The notes below the pieces were generated by a model. It did not search any database, had not been told where the DNA came from, and worked only from the letters and a program-made list of their open reading frames with translations. From positions 53,396,036 through 53,460,035 of the forward strand of contig OY804579.1 in the NCBI GenBank assembly GCA_963680875.1: a DNA stretch of 64,000 nt, given 5' to 3'. Positions 1 through 12,800 of the stretch are shown here, piece by piece. A program made the position numbers and the translations under genes. The stretch comes from Bathymodiolus brooksi (taxonomy: Eukaryota; Mollusca; Bivalvia; Mytilida; Modiolidae). How positions within the stretch are numbered: the first letter of the stretch is position 1; every line of letters starts with the position of its first letter.

Positions 1-195
1 GCCCTTTTTTCTTAAAAGAGAACACACAGGTTCACTCCCGGTTTATGGTGGCCTCCATGTTGCTCATGTTTTTAGTTTTCTGTGTTGTGTTTTTGTGGTT
101 GTTGTTTTTGTGTGTGTCTGTGTCTTGTGTACCCAATAATGCCAGTGTCTCTAGATTGTCTATTCTTAATTGTCGTTTCGGTTTTCGATAAGTTT
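1..195 (+). mobile_element. Penelope-like element 3' UTR fragment
   Basis: The stretch reads as the 3' untranslated tail of a retroelement seen several times in this window (20090-20270, 21640-21805, 46600-46800, 48690-48955). Shared words are 'gttcac(t/c)ccc', 'gttgctc' and 'agttttctgtgttgtg'. No coding part is present before the window edge. The assignment to a Penelope-like family rests on linkage to reverse transcriptase remnants at the 19.3 kb copy. Confidence 0.55.
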
Positions 196-199
196 ATTT

Positions 200-735
200 G
201 ACATAAAAGAGGTAAAAATGGGAGATTTAAACATTTGAACTTTTTTAATTTTTATCCAATTTTAATGCAGTTTTTTGCAAAGTGTTCATTTATATGAGTT
301 ATCCATGGACCATAAAACATTTTTTGCTATTTTATTTTTAAAAGGGCCCAAATTCCGAAATTTCGCATATTTGAAAGGTATATAGAATATTTATTTTTCA
401 TCCAATTTTGATGTGGTTTTTTCTGTTGAATGGATGGTGTTCAGTAGTATGTCGACGGAATTCTTCTAATTGTTATTGTTTGCCTGATAAACTTGACCGA
501 AAGAGGAAGTTTTTATTTGTCATCTAATTTTAATGCATTTTTTGAGAAATGTTCATCTTAATGGGTTATTGATTAGCCATTAAAAAATGCTATTTTATTT
601 CAAAAATGGGTAAAAATTTTGCATACTTAAAAGTTATATAGACTTTTTATTTATTCCTCCAATTTTGATGTGTTTTTTTTTATTTTGTTGTTGAATGGAT
701 TGTGTTAAATGCTTTCGGTTGTATATCGATAGTTT
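200..735. repeat. Ancient duplication of a ~260-bp AT-rich unit
   Basis: Two diverged copies follow each other. Matching landmarks are 'ccaattttaatgcag' near 252 with 'ctaattttaatgcat' near 521, and 'ccaattttgatgtg' near 402 with the same word near 658. No coding potential is seen. Confidence 0.5.
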
Positions 736-759
736 TCCCCTATCTTTTATGGAACAACA

Positions 760-786
760 CCCCCCCCCCCCCCCCCCCCCCCCCCC
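760..786. repeat. Poly(C) tract of 27
   Basis: An uninterrupted run of C follows 'ggaacaaca'. Similar C or G runs occur at about 13210, 22367, 23150, 24570, 33740, 35110, 38325 and 57540. Their exact lengths are unlikely to be reliable in an assembly. Confidence 0.9.
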
Positions 787-929
787 TTTTCTTTCTTTTT
801 TTATTGATGTCCTACTTTAATGAGTTACAAATGAAAATCCGGATCCTGCTTTTAAACTAACACAGTTATTATCTGTTAAAAATATTAAAGAACTTAACAT
901 CTTGGAAAGTATTTATATGTGGCTGAAAA

Positions 930-1065
930 AATTCGTAATTCTTAAATTGATATCATGCTCCACTATAATTATGTATTGTATATAATGTATCATGTATTGT
1001 TTGTAATTTGTATTTATATACCTATAATCTGTATTGCTTTTGGAATAAAGTATTATTATTATTAA
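930..1065 (+). mobile_element. Probable LINE 3' end with ATT-type tail
   Basis: An AT-rich segment ends in 'ggaataaagtattattatta', a pattern typical of CR1/RTE-like LINE 3' ends that close with a short microsatellite. No reverse transcriptase coding sequence is attached. Confidence 0.35.
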
Positions 1066-1395
1066 AGATGAATATAATATTTGTTTCTTAAAATCTAGAC
1101 TTTATTGAACATTGAACACAAACTTTCATATGAATAATGAGGTGATCCTGTAGTTTTATAAAACTGTCAAAAGGAAATAAAATATGTTGCTATATCAAAG
1201 ACATATCATATCTGTTATAATGAAAGATTTTATATAACTTCCCTGCAGAGATTACAATTAACCCTCCGAAAGTGGCATCACTCCGGTTGTTGGATAAGAA
1301 TCAAATACACAACTTGCATTTATGACGAAAGTAAATGAGCCTCATGCTCATTGTATGTAAATGACAACTCCCAACAACTTGAGAAAGTTTGTTGG

Positions 1396-1556
1396 AGTGG
1401 TAGTTGGTGGCTGGTTGGCTAGTATACATGGAGTGGTACCGGTAGTTGGTGGCTGGTTGGCTAGTATACATGGAGTGGTACCGGTAGTTGGTGGCTGGTT
1501 GGCTAGTATACATGGAGTGGTACCGGTAGTTGGTGGCTGGTTGGCTAGTATACATG
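1396..1556. repeat. 42-bp minisatellite, about 4 copies
   Basis: The unit begins 'ggagtggtaccggtagttgg' and ends 'gctagtatacat'. Three copies are full and the first is shorter, lacking 'accggt'. Because 42 is a multiple of three, both strands carry short repetitive open frames that are artefacts of the array. Confidence 0.9.
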
Positions 1557-2299
1557 GAAGAACTTGTGCTGGATTTTGTCCTCAATAGAATGAAAACAAC
1601 GAAGGAATAACATCAGCCAAAAGTACTATAGCACCCATGGGTTTCACAAGGAACAGGTCTTAGGGCCAGGTCACCACTTCTCTCATGTCACATCAGTAAG
1701 TTCCCTCGAAGCGTATCTTCAGAAGTACGAATGTCACATCAACCAACGAAACGCAAATGCTTTAAAACGAGCTACAAAATTGCATCGCAGAAATTTGTCG
1801 GCACTTGGGGGAATTAAATTTAATGCAACAACCTGTTATCTATTTGGTTTACAAAGAAGTAAAAACCATCAACATTCCTCTATTCTCAAAACAATAATGC
1901 ACTATGAGTACAGGTTAATCATTACATTGGAGTCTAAATTGGCTAAGGTCTGAAATGGACAACTCATAATTTACAAAATTAGCAACCATTAAACCCTTAT
2001 CATGGGATTTATCCGCAGAAAACTCAATCACGACAACCATAACCTTAAAGAAACAACATATGCCTCATTTGACTGATCTGTATTAAACTATGCAACCGTC
2101 GTAAAACACACATACAGAATAACAAACACAATTGAAGAAGTCTAGTGTCGATCAGTTCGTTTTGTCATGAATGACTAGCCAGAAAAGCATTGTCAGCAAA
2201 ATGAAGTACGACCTAAATTGGCAATCTCTTGCAAAATGACGAAAGGAGCAATGCGATGGCAGTAAATACTATCTCATGTTCAACTGATATATATATGCA
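1557..2299. other. No gene seen
   Basis: AT-rich sequence without recognisable exons, long open frames or repeats shared with the rest of the window. Confidence 0.5.
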
Positions 2300-2307
2300 A
2301 ATTGGAA

Positions 2308-3199
2308 GGGTCCGTCTTTTTACCACAGAACACCACAGAACACTATAGAATTAGCACAGAACACTTAAAATTCTATTAAATCTTATTAAATATGTAAAAG
2401 AAATGTTATTTGATTAAATAGTTTAAATATATTTTCGTGTATTTTGATAGAAATGGATTAGTTGAACTAGAGTTATCTCTCTTTACAGACTATTTTCGGG
2501 AGGAAAATAAAGTCTTTCAGTCCCACTCCTGCCACTATATATATGTTACTATATATATGTTGGGGGTTGTTTTTTGCTTGTTTTGTTTGTTTGCTTATTT
2601 TTTCTTTCTTTCTTTTTTCGTTTTTTGTTTTGTCGTGGTTTTATTCTTTCATTCTTTTTTTTTACAACCACGAAGCTTATACAAACAAAAATAATACATA
2701 ATGTTTATAAGAAATTTCATAATTTATAAGTTCTAAATAATTTTTTCTTAGATTATTTATTTTTAATTTTTTATATTAATTTTATTCCTATAAAGACCAT
2801 GTTATAAGAACATAACATCACGTCCTAATCACATTTTTGGTCACAAGTAATATTATCATTTAATAAATAATTCATTTTTACTAAGATAATAATTGTCTTT
2901 TTAATAAATAAATAATTATACACATATAAATATTGAACAATATTATAAAACAATAAACTATTTCCCCCGAAAATAATCTGTAGAGAGAGACAACTCTAGT
3001 TAAACTAACCCATTTCTACTACAATGCACGAAAATATATTAAAACTATGTAAACAAATAAACATTTTTTGTATATATTCAATAAGATTTAATAGAATTTT
3101 AAGTGTTCTGTGCTAATTCTATAGTGTTCTGTGGTATTCTGTGGAGTTCTGTGGTGTTCTGCGGTATTCTGTGGTGTTCTGTGGTAAAAAGATGCACCG
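2308..3199. mobile_element. Foldback-type DNA element with ~210-bp terminal inverted repeats
   Basis: The ends are inverted copies: 'tctttttaccacagaacacc' near 2315 returns as its complement near 3192. Identity continues inwards for about 200 bp to 'ctctctttacagactatttt' and its diverged partner. Next to each end sits a small tandem array of a 9-10-bp word (ccacagaac/ccacagaat), longer on the right arm. The element is flanked by an 8-bp direct repeat, aattggaa (2300-2307 and 3200-3207). The centre is T-rich and encodes nothing recognisable. Long TIRs with internal tandem repeats recall Foldback-like elements; the superfamily is not proven. Confidence 0.75.
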
Positions 3200-3255
3200 A
3201 ATTGGAATCTTCATAGTTAATAGTGCCACAATTAGACTAATTCACAACAGCACTA

Positions 3256-3325
3256 ACCGCCACGATATAACTGAAATATTGTTGAAAGTGGCGTTAAATA
3301 CCATAAAGCCAACCATCCAAAACAG
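3256..3325 (+). mobile_element. SINE family 1, 3' tail only
   Basis: The tail reads 'cgccacgatataactgaaat' followed by 'gttgaaagtggcgttaaata'. It matches the 3' ends of the full-length copies at 17127, 18838 and 39750. The tRNA-like head is absent. Confidence 0.75.
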
Positions 3326-3449
3326 CACTAAAGGAACACCAAACTACATACAATCTCAACGCACTCCCTTAATACATGTGGTATTTAGCATGCGGAAACA
3401 GACAGATCTGTCTATAGGACCATCTTGATGCAACTATTTATCTCCATAA

Positions 3450-3455
3450 TTTATT
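3450..3455 (-). terminator. Possible poly(A) signal of the TSSK-like gene
   Basis: AATAAA on the minus strand lies about 185 bases downstream of the stop codon at 3640. It is the first canonical hexamer noticed after the stop; use is not proven. Confidence 0.4.
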
Positions 3456-3639
3456 GTTTATAAACTTCTTCTCTGTCCTAAATATAGCTGAAAAACTGCT
3501 CACTTGACATTAAACATCTTTTTATAGGGTTTTAAAATAATCTACTGTATTATAGTTTGGGAAGAATTTTTTTTTTACAAATTTCAGCTGTTGACGAAAA
3601 TCGCATTCAAAAGAACAAGACATAAACATTGAACTTGTT

Positions 3640-3899
3640 TTAATTCTTAATGTATATCCCAGATAAACAGCCATGCAAAGATTGTTTATCTCTTTCGATG
3701 TTCTTTATATTGTTCTCTACAACGATTTGTATAGCTTGCTCCTGTGGCATATTCAAGATGGTGTTCAACGGGCCACGACGAAAACGATGTACCGCAGTAA
3801 CAACTCTAGCTGCATACTTGAATTTATTTATGGCTTCTTTGGCAGATTTGAATGCGCCACCACCTCCAGCAGTTGATTTGTTGAAAATGTCTGTTGAAC
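3640..3899 (-). CDS. TSSK-like gene, exon 8 (C-terminus and stop)
   Basis: Codes [14 protein letters not shown] through [13 protein letters not shown] and stops at TAA (3642-3640). The acceptor cactag at 3900-3905 gives the right phase. A further upstream acceptor (gttacag near 4050) would meet a stop, so it was not used. No known domain is recognised. Confidence 0.75.
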
Positions 3900-6800
3900 C
3901 TAGTGAAATAAATTGAGATAAAACAATACAATATGACTTTTTGTTTACAATATCATGCGAAAAGTGAGTAATGTTTTCAAAATCGCCTATATATTTTATA
4001 TAAAACATGATGTTGCTTCTCGTTAGAGTTTCATGAAACCTGTAACAAAAAGAAAGCAAAACAAAAAAATAAATCAAAACAAATATATATAGAAACAAAT
4101 AAAAACTAAAAAAAAACAACAACAAAAACCATTCAAATCCCCCCAACAAACCAGAGACTAGGTCAACCAACAAGGATTTAAAATTGCTTGTATGACAGGT
4201 TTGAATTTGCCAAAGGGTTAATCAGACGCCATAAATCGACGAAGCGAATGACAGACAGTGTCGGGGTGAACTCAGGTGCTCCGGAAGGATATGTAGTTCC
4301 TGTTCCACTGGTGACAACTGCCGTGTTTCTTTTGTTACAAATCGGTGTTAAGTCATGGATGAGGACAGAACTTTATTCCGTAACGGTTTACCAAGTCATG
4401 GTGGAGATCGTAAAACTTTTGAAGTGATGACTTCAGCGTAAATTGGTAATAGCATTTTTAAAAGACCCCACTCTGAGAGAACATTTCTGGCAAGTCTAGT
4501 GGCTTGGTATGCACTTGTTCTGCGGAAGAAGTAAAACACATCTAAGCCAATCAGAGGTCAGGGCTAGCTGATATAATGAAATTTCAATTTGTTCTGAAAG
4601 GTAACAACACTTCTAACGTGGCTCATGTGAGATTACAAAACAACTTGTAAAATGCTATTTAATGTCCACTGAAATTTGCTTGATATCCCAACGTTTTGCA
4701 ATGCGCAAATTCCGCATAGCTGATGTAGCATTTCGACGGGAAATTCCAAAGTACAAACAATATTCCTGACATTTCCTTCATACGGTATCATAAATGCTAT
4801 TGCTAATCAAAATAATGACACAGTAAACATTTTTTTTTAAATACCTGTCAATAAATGTCCCCCATTTTAACATTTTTGTGTGACAAAACTGGTTAAGGTA
4901 AATATTCATTATGACTTATGAGTACAATGTTCCATCATGCTTAATCCCATGTGTTCCTCCTAAAGACGGCTGAATTATTTGGCTTTCCAATCTTTTGACC
5001 TCTAGCGTCACCTGATGAAAGGTTATTTCAGAAATGCGTCGTGCGTACTCAATTAGATATCTACGTTTTTATTTATATACATAGGTATTTACACCAACAA
5101 TGAAAATTTACAACTACCTATGCAATCAGTGCCTATCACCACTGATGTTGTTAGTTCGAATCTCGATCAGGGCAAGGTGTACAACATTATAAAATAAAGT
5201 TTGTCAATGACTTCTAAAATTGTAACACAAAAGCCCTTGTATTTCCCCTTTCTAAAAGACATAATAACTATGAAACACTTACCATCATCAAGAATGTCAT
5301 GTTGTAGACTTAGCCTTCTACCTGCAGGTCCAGTTACTCCTATTCGTGATGCGGATGAATTTCTCCTAATCTGAGATATGTTTGTCATATCAACAGAGCT
5401 TACACCAGTACTATAAAATATGCGTTCAGATTAAACAAATCGGAATGTAGTAGTTTACTTCCTTCCGAAGAAATCTCTGTTTAGAAAGTAAACAATAAGA
5501 AGAGTTTGAAGATACCATAGGGGTAATCAGAATCCGTATATCGAAGAAGAACAGACAACACAATGGCCAAAAGAAAAAGTACAAAAGGACAAACAAAGAT
5601 CTACAAAATATACACATAACACTAAAGATCGAGTAACACGAACCCCACTAAAAACCGGGGATGAAATTAGATGCTCCTGAAGGGTAAGCAGTTCCTGCTC
5701 CACTATTGGCACCCGTCGTGTTAATCTAGCTACAACCCCGGTGGTAAGTCACGAATGAGGAAAGGACCGGGAAGTGCTTACGACAAGTGGAACATACCCG
5801 TGGTCATCTGTGACACAGATATTCCATAACGGTCAACCCCGTCATGGTGGCAACCGTAAAACACTTAGAAGTGATGACTTCAACTTAACCACGGGGAACC
5901 CATGGTTCAGTAGCTTCCTTGTTAACAGCAAGCCTCTATCAAGGAAATCCTGATAGGAACAACAAGCTCTGGAATATCATATCAACTGAGTGATATATAC
6001 TCCATATGCAGGTGCTGCTGGAATGTTGTTACATATAAATGGAAAGTTCACAATAGGAAAATTGAAATCATCTCTTTTGTCGTAAAGTTTCGTTCTTAAC
6101 CGCCATTTCGAGGTGTAGGTCAAGGTATGAAGCAGACCTATCTGTATCTGTGGTATCCTTCAAAGCCCCTGTATGAAGTCTGCCTCATACGAATAAAGGA
6201 ACAAGTCGGCGAGAAAGTATGAATTCATGGAAACACTGAATATAATAGAGTGATTGATTGTTGTTTAACGCCAATTTAGTAATTTTTCAGCTATATCATG
6301 GCGAGAACAAGTTAACTTTCAATGAGATGATGTCCGCTTTGTTCTAGACCAACACGCTTAGTTGGATTTTTATAGTGCTAGCTCACTGAAACAACAGTCA
6401 GCAGATGAACATGTCGCCCAACTCGGACACATTATCATATTTCCAAGCCAACCAGTCTTTGCTCTTTCTCCTTAATGCTGCGTGCTTAGCAGAGAAACAA
6501 CATATACTAGTTGTATAGTCTTTAGTTTGACTTGATCGGGGCTCGAACCCACGATCTACCGCACTCGAGACGAGCACGCTAACCATTACACCACCGATGT
6601 GGTTGAATAGAGTAGAAGGTAAACCATTTTTTAATAAGAGATTGTTCAACCAAAGCAATGCCTACAAATGACACACTCCATTTTTAAAGCATTCATTGAA
6701 AGCTATCAATACACATAATAGAACAAAGTACCGGTAGTTGCATGTCTGATTTTAAATCTTAGCTCACCTATGAACGTCTGCAACAGAGCCAAGTACATCT

Positions 6801-9800
6801 TTGACACGTGATGATTTGATATCACCCCCATGCTTGTCACAATTGAAACCATGTTCGGCAGATAAGTCAATTTCTATGTGGTTTTCAGTTCCTGAAATAT
6901 CAATTACATGTAAATGCATAATATCAAAACACAAAATTCAATGGAAAAATACAACTTCATAATATGTGTATATAACTATAGAGTGTAATAAATAGATTTT
7001 AACATGCATTCTACAAAATGTAAACATCATTACATGTATTATAAAAAAATATAAACATGTATTATATCAAATGTAAGCATGTATTTTATAAAATGTATTC
7101 CTGTATTATATAAAATGTAAACATGTATTATATAAAATGCAAACATGTATTTTATAAAATGTAAACATGTATTATATAAAATGTAAACATGTATTACATA
7201 AAATGCAAACATGTATTTTATCAAATGTATTCCTGTATTAATATATAACATGTAAACATGTACTATATAAAATGTAAACATGTATTTTATAAAATGTAAA
7301 TATGCATTATATAAAATGTAAACATGTATTATATAAAATGTAAACATGTATTTTATCAAATGTAAACATGTATTATATAAAATGTAAACATGCATTATAT
7401 AAAATGTACTACAATATGTAATACATATCCCGGGTGCTTACTACAATGAGTAATACATAACCCAGGTGTTTACTACAATGAGTAATACAGATCCCTTGAG
7501 TTTACTACAATGGGTAATACACAACCCGGGTGTTTACTACAATGAGTAATACAGATCTCTTGACTTTTCTACAATGGGTAATACATATCCCAGGTGTATA
7601 CCACGATGAGTAATACATAACCCAGGTGTTTACTACAATGAGTAATACAGATCCCTTGAGTTTACTACAATGGGTAATACACATCCCGGGTGTTTACTAC
7701 AATGAGTAATACAGATCACTTGAGTTTACTACAATGAGTAATACAGATCACTTGAGTTTACTACAATGAGTAATACAATCCTGGGTGTTTACTACAATGA
7801 GTAATACATATCCCAGGTGTTTACTACAATGAGTAATACAGATCCATTGAGTTTACTATAATGAGTAATACATATCCTGGGTGTTTACTACAATGTGAGT
7901 AATACATATCCCAGGTGCTTACTACAATGAGTAATACAGATCCCTTGAGTTTACTACAATGAGTAATACATATCCCAGGTGTTTACTACAATGAGTAATA
8001 CAGATCCCTTGAGTTTACTACAATGTACAATGAGTAATACATATCTCAGGTGTTTGCTACAATGAGTAATACATATCCTGGGTGTTTACTACAATGAGTA
8101 ATACATATTCCAGGTGTTTACTACAATGAGCAATACAGATCCCTTGAGTTTACTACAATGAGTAATACATATCCTGGGTGTTTACTACAATGAGTAATAC
8201 ATAACCCAGGTGTTTACTACAATGATTAATACAGATCCCTTGAGTTTACTACAATGAGTAATACAGATCCCTTGAGTTTACTACAATGAGTAATACATAT
8301 CTCAGGTGTTTGCTACAATGAGTAATGCATATTCTGGGTGTTTACTACAAAATAAAAACTTCAAAAAATGTGCAAAAATTGGAATTAGATTGAAATTCCC
8401 ATAGAAGTACCATACTGTATTGTATTCTTCCAAATTTGACTTTCTGTTTGTTGAAAATAAAACCAGTTAACTAACTAACCTGTATCTATAGAAAACAATG
8501 ATACAGATGAAGCTTCGGGACCTTTCAGTGGTTTACACATCCAGTTGTCTCTCAAGATGGTGGATATACAAGGTCTTTCATTAGGGTCAGGATTGACTAT
8601 TTGCCGTAACAGTTTCCGACAGTCTGATCATAGATAGAAAAAAAATACCATCAGATACATTATTCTTATACAGAAATTTAAATATATTTTGGAAAGAATT
8701 ATCGAAGATATCAACAAAAGACCATCTGGTATGAAACACACACATTTCCTAAAGAACCATCAAATGGTTGCTGGTGTTCAAACTGAGTTTTCTAAGAACT
8801 GCCTAAGCTAAATTTCTCACTGTCCTCTATTTTCAATAAAACTTTTTACATATTTCTCGTTAGAATCATGTTAAATTAGATAGCATGGTCGTTGCAATCA
8901 TTGATTTCCGAACTCAGCCAAAATACAATAATTTTAATAGAAGAGTGTTCTTAGAAAAGCACATCTGAAGGAGGACCAGTACCTGCCAAGTTTTATCCCA
9001 CATAGCCTGATGGATTCAGAGATGAGCGAAATATGAAGAAAGGTTTATAGACGACGATGGTAGATGGATAATAATGTTAAAAAGAGAATTTTGAGTGTCA
9101 AGTGAGCTAAAAAGAAGTACAAGTTACCTTTAGACACCTGTTTGACAAACTTCAACTTCTCTGTCATACCATTTCGCAATACATCGATATCATCATCACG
9201 ATACGGAAGTGTGCCACACAACATACAATACAAACATATTCCTGTAAATAAAAATGGGGATTTACCACACAACATACAATGTAGACATATCCCTGTAAAT
9301 AAAAATGGAGGTTAACCACACAACATACAATATAGACATATCCCTGTAAATAAAAATGGAGGTTAACCACACAACATACAATGTAGACATATCCCTGTAA
9401 ATAAAAATGGAGGTTAACCACACAGCATACAATATAGACATATCTCTGTAAATAAAAATGGAGGTTTATCACACAGCATACAATACAAACATATTCCTGT
9501 AAATAAACATGGAGGTTAACCACACAACATACAATATAGACATATCCCTGTAAATAAAAATGGAGGTTAACCACACAACATACAATATAGACATATCTCT
9601 GTAAATAAAAATGGAGGTCAACCACACAGCATACAATATAGACATATCTCTGTAAATAAAAATGGGGGTTTATCACACAGCATACAATACAAACATATTC
9701 CTGTAAATAAAAATGAAGGTTAACCACACAACATACAATATAGACATATCCCTGTAAATAAAAATGGGGGTTTACCACACAGCATACAATACAAACATAT

Positions 9801-12800
9801 TCCTGTAAATAAAAATGAAGGTTAACCGCACAGCATACAATACAAACATATTCCTGTAAATAAAAATGGAGGTTAACCACACAGCATACAATGCAAACAT
9901 ATTTCTGTAAATAAAAATGGAGGTTAACCACACAGCATACAATATAGACATATCTCTGTAAATAAAAATGGAGGTTTATCACACAGCATACAATATAGAC
10001 ATATCCCTGTAAATAAAAATGGAGGTTTACCACACAACATACAATACAAACATATTCCTGTAAATAAAAATGGAGGTTAACAACACAGCATTCAATATAA
10101 ACATATCCCTGTAAATAAAAAATTGAAAAATATCGGAAAGAAATTGTATGAACTCTCTTGTCATGTAGTATTTGTAGAATTATCCGGTGCAACAGGTCGC
10201 TGGTTTTCGCCGGGTACTCCGGTTTCCTCTACCAATAAAAATCTGATCGCCATTATATAACTGAAATATTGTTGAAAGTGGCGTTAAACACCACAAACCA
10301 AACCAAACCATTAAAAATGACATTTTAATAAGAAATTCCCGCCAATTTACTTTCGACAGTCCACAACGACGGTATGGACGATTTAATACTTTTGACGTTT
10401 TGGCAATAGAAGAAATCCCTTCTCCTTCTGCTACCAGTGGATTACCATATTTGTTCACTGTCGATAGACTAAATTGACAAATTTTAAAGCTCTTAACAGT
10501 GCTAGTAGACAGATTACTAGGATGGTACCAAGTTAATCAACTAACCCATGCTCCATACGTCAGCTGCTATTCCATCATACTTCTCGCCATCTAAAACTTC
10601 GGGGGCAGTATACACATAGGAACCACAATTAGTTTCTAATAATCCACGTTTTGGCATTTTTCGAGCAAATCCTAAATCTACAATAAATAACATTGTAAGC
10701 TTTAATTATGCAATATGATTTTATAATATGTAAAATATTAAACACAACAAGAATGAAAAACATAAAATCGCGAAATTTCGCGTTACGCAACGTCAACAAA
10801 ATTAAATGAAAAAGTTGGAAACGTAATATTTGCGATATTGACAAATCCAAGTTAATTTCATTTCCATAATCTTGTTTTAGTATGGAAGGAGGATATTTTA
10901 TTGAACAAATACATTTTGGACCAGCCAAGCACACTCTAAAGCGGGTATGATTTTATGTATACGGAAGCACATGAAAGACCTAGAATTTAGAAATCAAATT
11001 TTGTGATCTTGTTTTAATCTTCGTAATTTAATTAAAAAGCAAACATGAATTTCTAAATTTGCGCGTATTTATGAAAACATATTTCATTTTTTGACCGTTG
11101 GTGAATTATGCAATATTTTCTATAAGGAGGAATTTCGATATATGTGAACATCGGGGAAAGATCATTTGCCGGGCAAACTTTTGTTGCGAATTTCCGACAA
11201 TGCATACGATTAATGTCTTGAACCGACTTTGCAACTAAATGTATCTAACATTAAGCATGCAATCTATAGAAATACAGGATTTTAACAATTATATATAGTT
11301 GTACAACCCATCAGAAACAGAACCTTGTTCCATATATTCAAACCTGCCTTAAACTTTAAAAAGGGCACCTCTATATAACAAATTACTGTCTATAAAGGGC
11401 AGCTTCATCTTTCCCATTAATAAATAGTGCATATAATTTTAACCTGTATATAAAGGACAGCTGTTCATAAAGACCCCATTTTCACGTTCCCTTGAGTGGC
11501 CTTTATATACAGGTTTGACTGTATGTGGTACACAATGTATTTTTGTCGGTTTTACTTTTGTGACGTCACCAGCTTAGAACGTGAGAAATCTCCTTATAAC
11601 GTTGTAAATAACGTATATAGTTCAAAACTGAATAAATACAAATATGGTTGGAATTGATTTTCATTATGCAAATTCTCATTTTACGAATATTTATTCACTT
11701 TATATTTTCATGTATATAAGAAAACATACCTGCTAGTTTAACATTGAAGTTTTCATCTAAGAGGATATTGTCACAAGTGATATGACGATGGCAGATATTA
11801 TTCTCATGTATGTAACTGACAATTTCTAGAAGCTGTTTAAATAATCTGCACGCATCTGGTTCACACAGAGCTCCAAGATAATTGATAAACTCTGTCAGAT
11901 CACCGTTTACTGCATATTCCATGACGATATAACACATTTGGCTACTTTCAAACACCTGTATTACGTCTAACTGAAGAAAAAAAAGTGAAAGTTCAACAAC
12001 ATTTGTTCTTTTATATTGCGTAAAACAAAAACGTATACGCCTTTTAAAAGAAATAAATATACCTTTTCACTTAGGGATCCCAACATTTTTAGAATTTACT
12101 ATAGAGGTCCCAATCCATAAACGACAACCATAACCCTAACTCTAACCCTAAGAGCCTTTTTTGTTAAGTTTATGTTGGAACAATCAAGTCCGAAATTGAG
12201 TCAGGTCCCTAGTTGTAGAGATGCCAGTCAAAAATCAATTACAGGGGATGCTTGCTGTTTTTGAACCATTAGATAGAGCTCAATCTAAGAAGAACTTTGA
12301 GCCTTCATTTGTAAAAATCGGATGAAGGGTTCAAAAGTTATGAGCATCTGAAATTGCCTATTTTTGGTCGATAATTTTCCAAAGATGGCCGCCATCAATA
12401 ATGGTTTTAATGACTGTTTTAGAGTTCTGATTTTTTGTGTAAACAGCAGATAATGTCTCTACTTTTGTTTTTTCCCATAGATTATAAGTTATTCTGTCAG
12501 AAAAATGAAACTGAACATGCTTGAAGTGATATTTGCTATTTGTTTTACTGTCCAAAATGTATGGCGGAGCCACTTTTGATCTTGACCGAAAGGTCCATAA
12601 TTTTGTCAGAAAATAACTTATCTGACATCATAATAGAAGAAATTGTGTGTAGAAATACTTGTTTTGTGTGCAATTATAACATATGAATCACCTTTTACAT
12701 CTTTTTGTGGAATTATGAATCCATAAAGGTGGGTGTGCAATTAGTGTTCAACACTATTTGAGAATGGCACCGTTTCACAGCAGTTATATGGGAAAATGAC

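Noticed and set aside
1301..1588. Repetitive proteins on both strands
   Set aside because: Both are translations of the 42-bp minisatellite.
6540..6600. tRNA gene
   Set aside because: The box A and box B words belong to SINE family 2. The same SINE body follows in other copies and no cloverleaf was found.
7039..7395. 118-residue minus-strand protein
   Set aside because: It is the 22-bp minisatellite read in frame, lying inside an intron of the kinase gene.
7409..8352. CRISPR array
   Set aside because: Repeats are contiguous without unique spacers, in an intron of a eukaryotic gene.
9164..10192. 342-residue repetitive protein as a gene
   Set aside because: It is the 51-bp intronic array read in a frame that stays open because the unit is a multiple of three. 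It has no start context or splice logic of its own. It is kept only as a low-interest finding.
12125..12155. Interstitial telomere repeat
   Set aside because: Only about three imperfect CCCTAA-like words; too short to mean anything.
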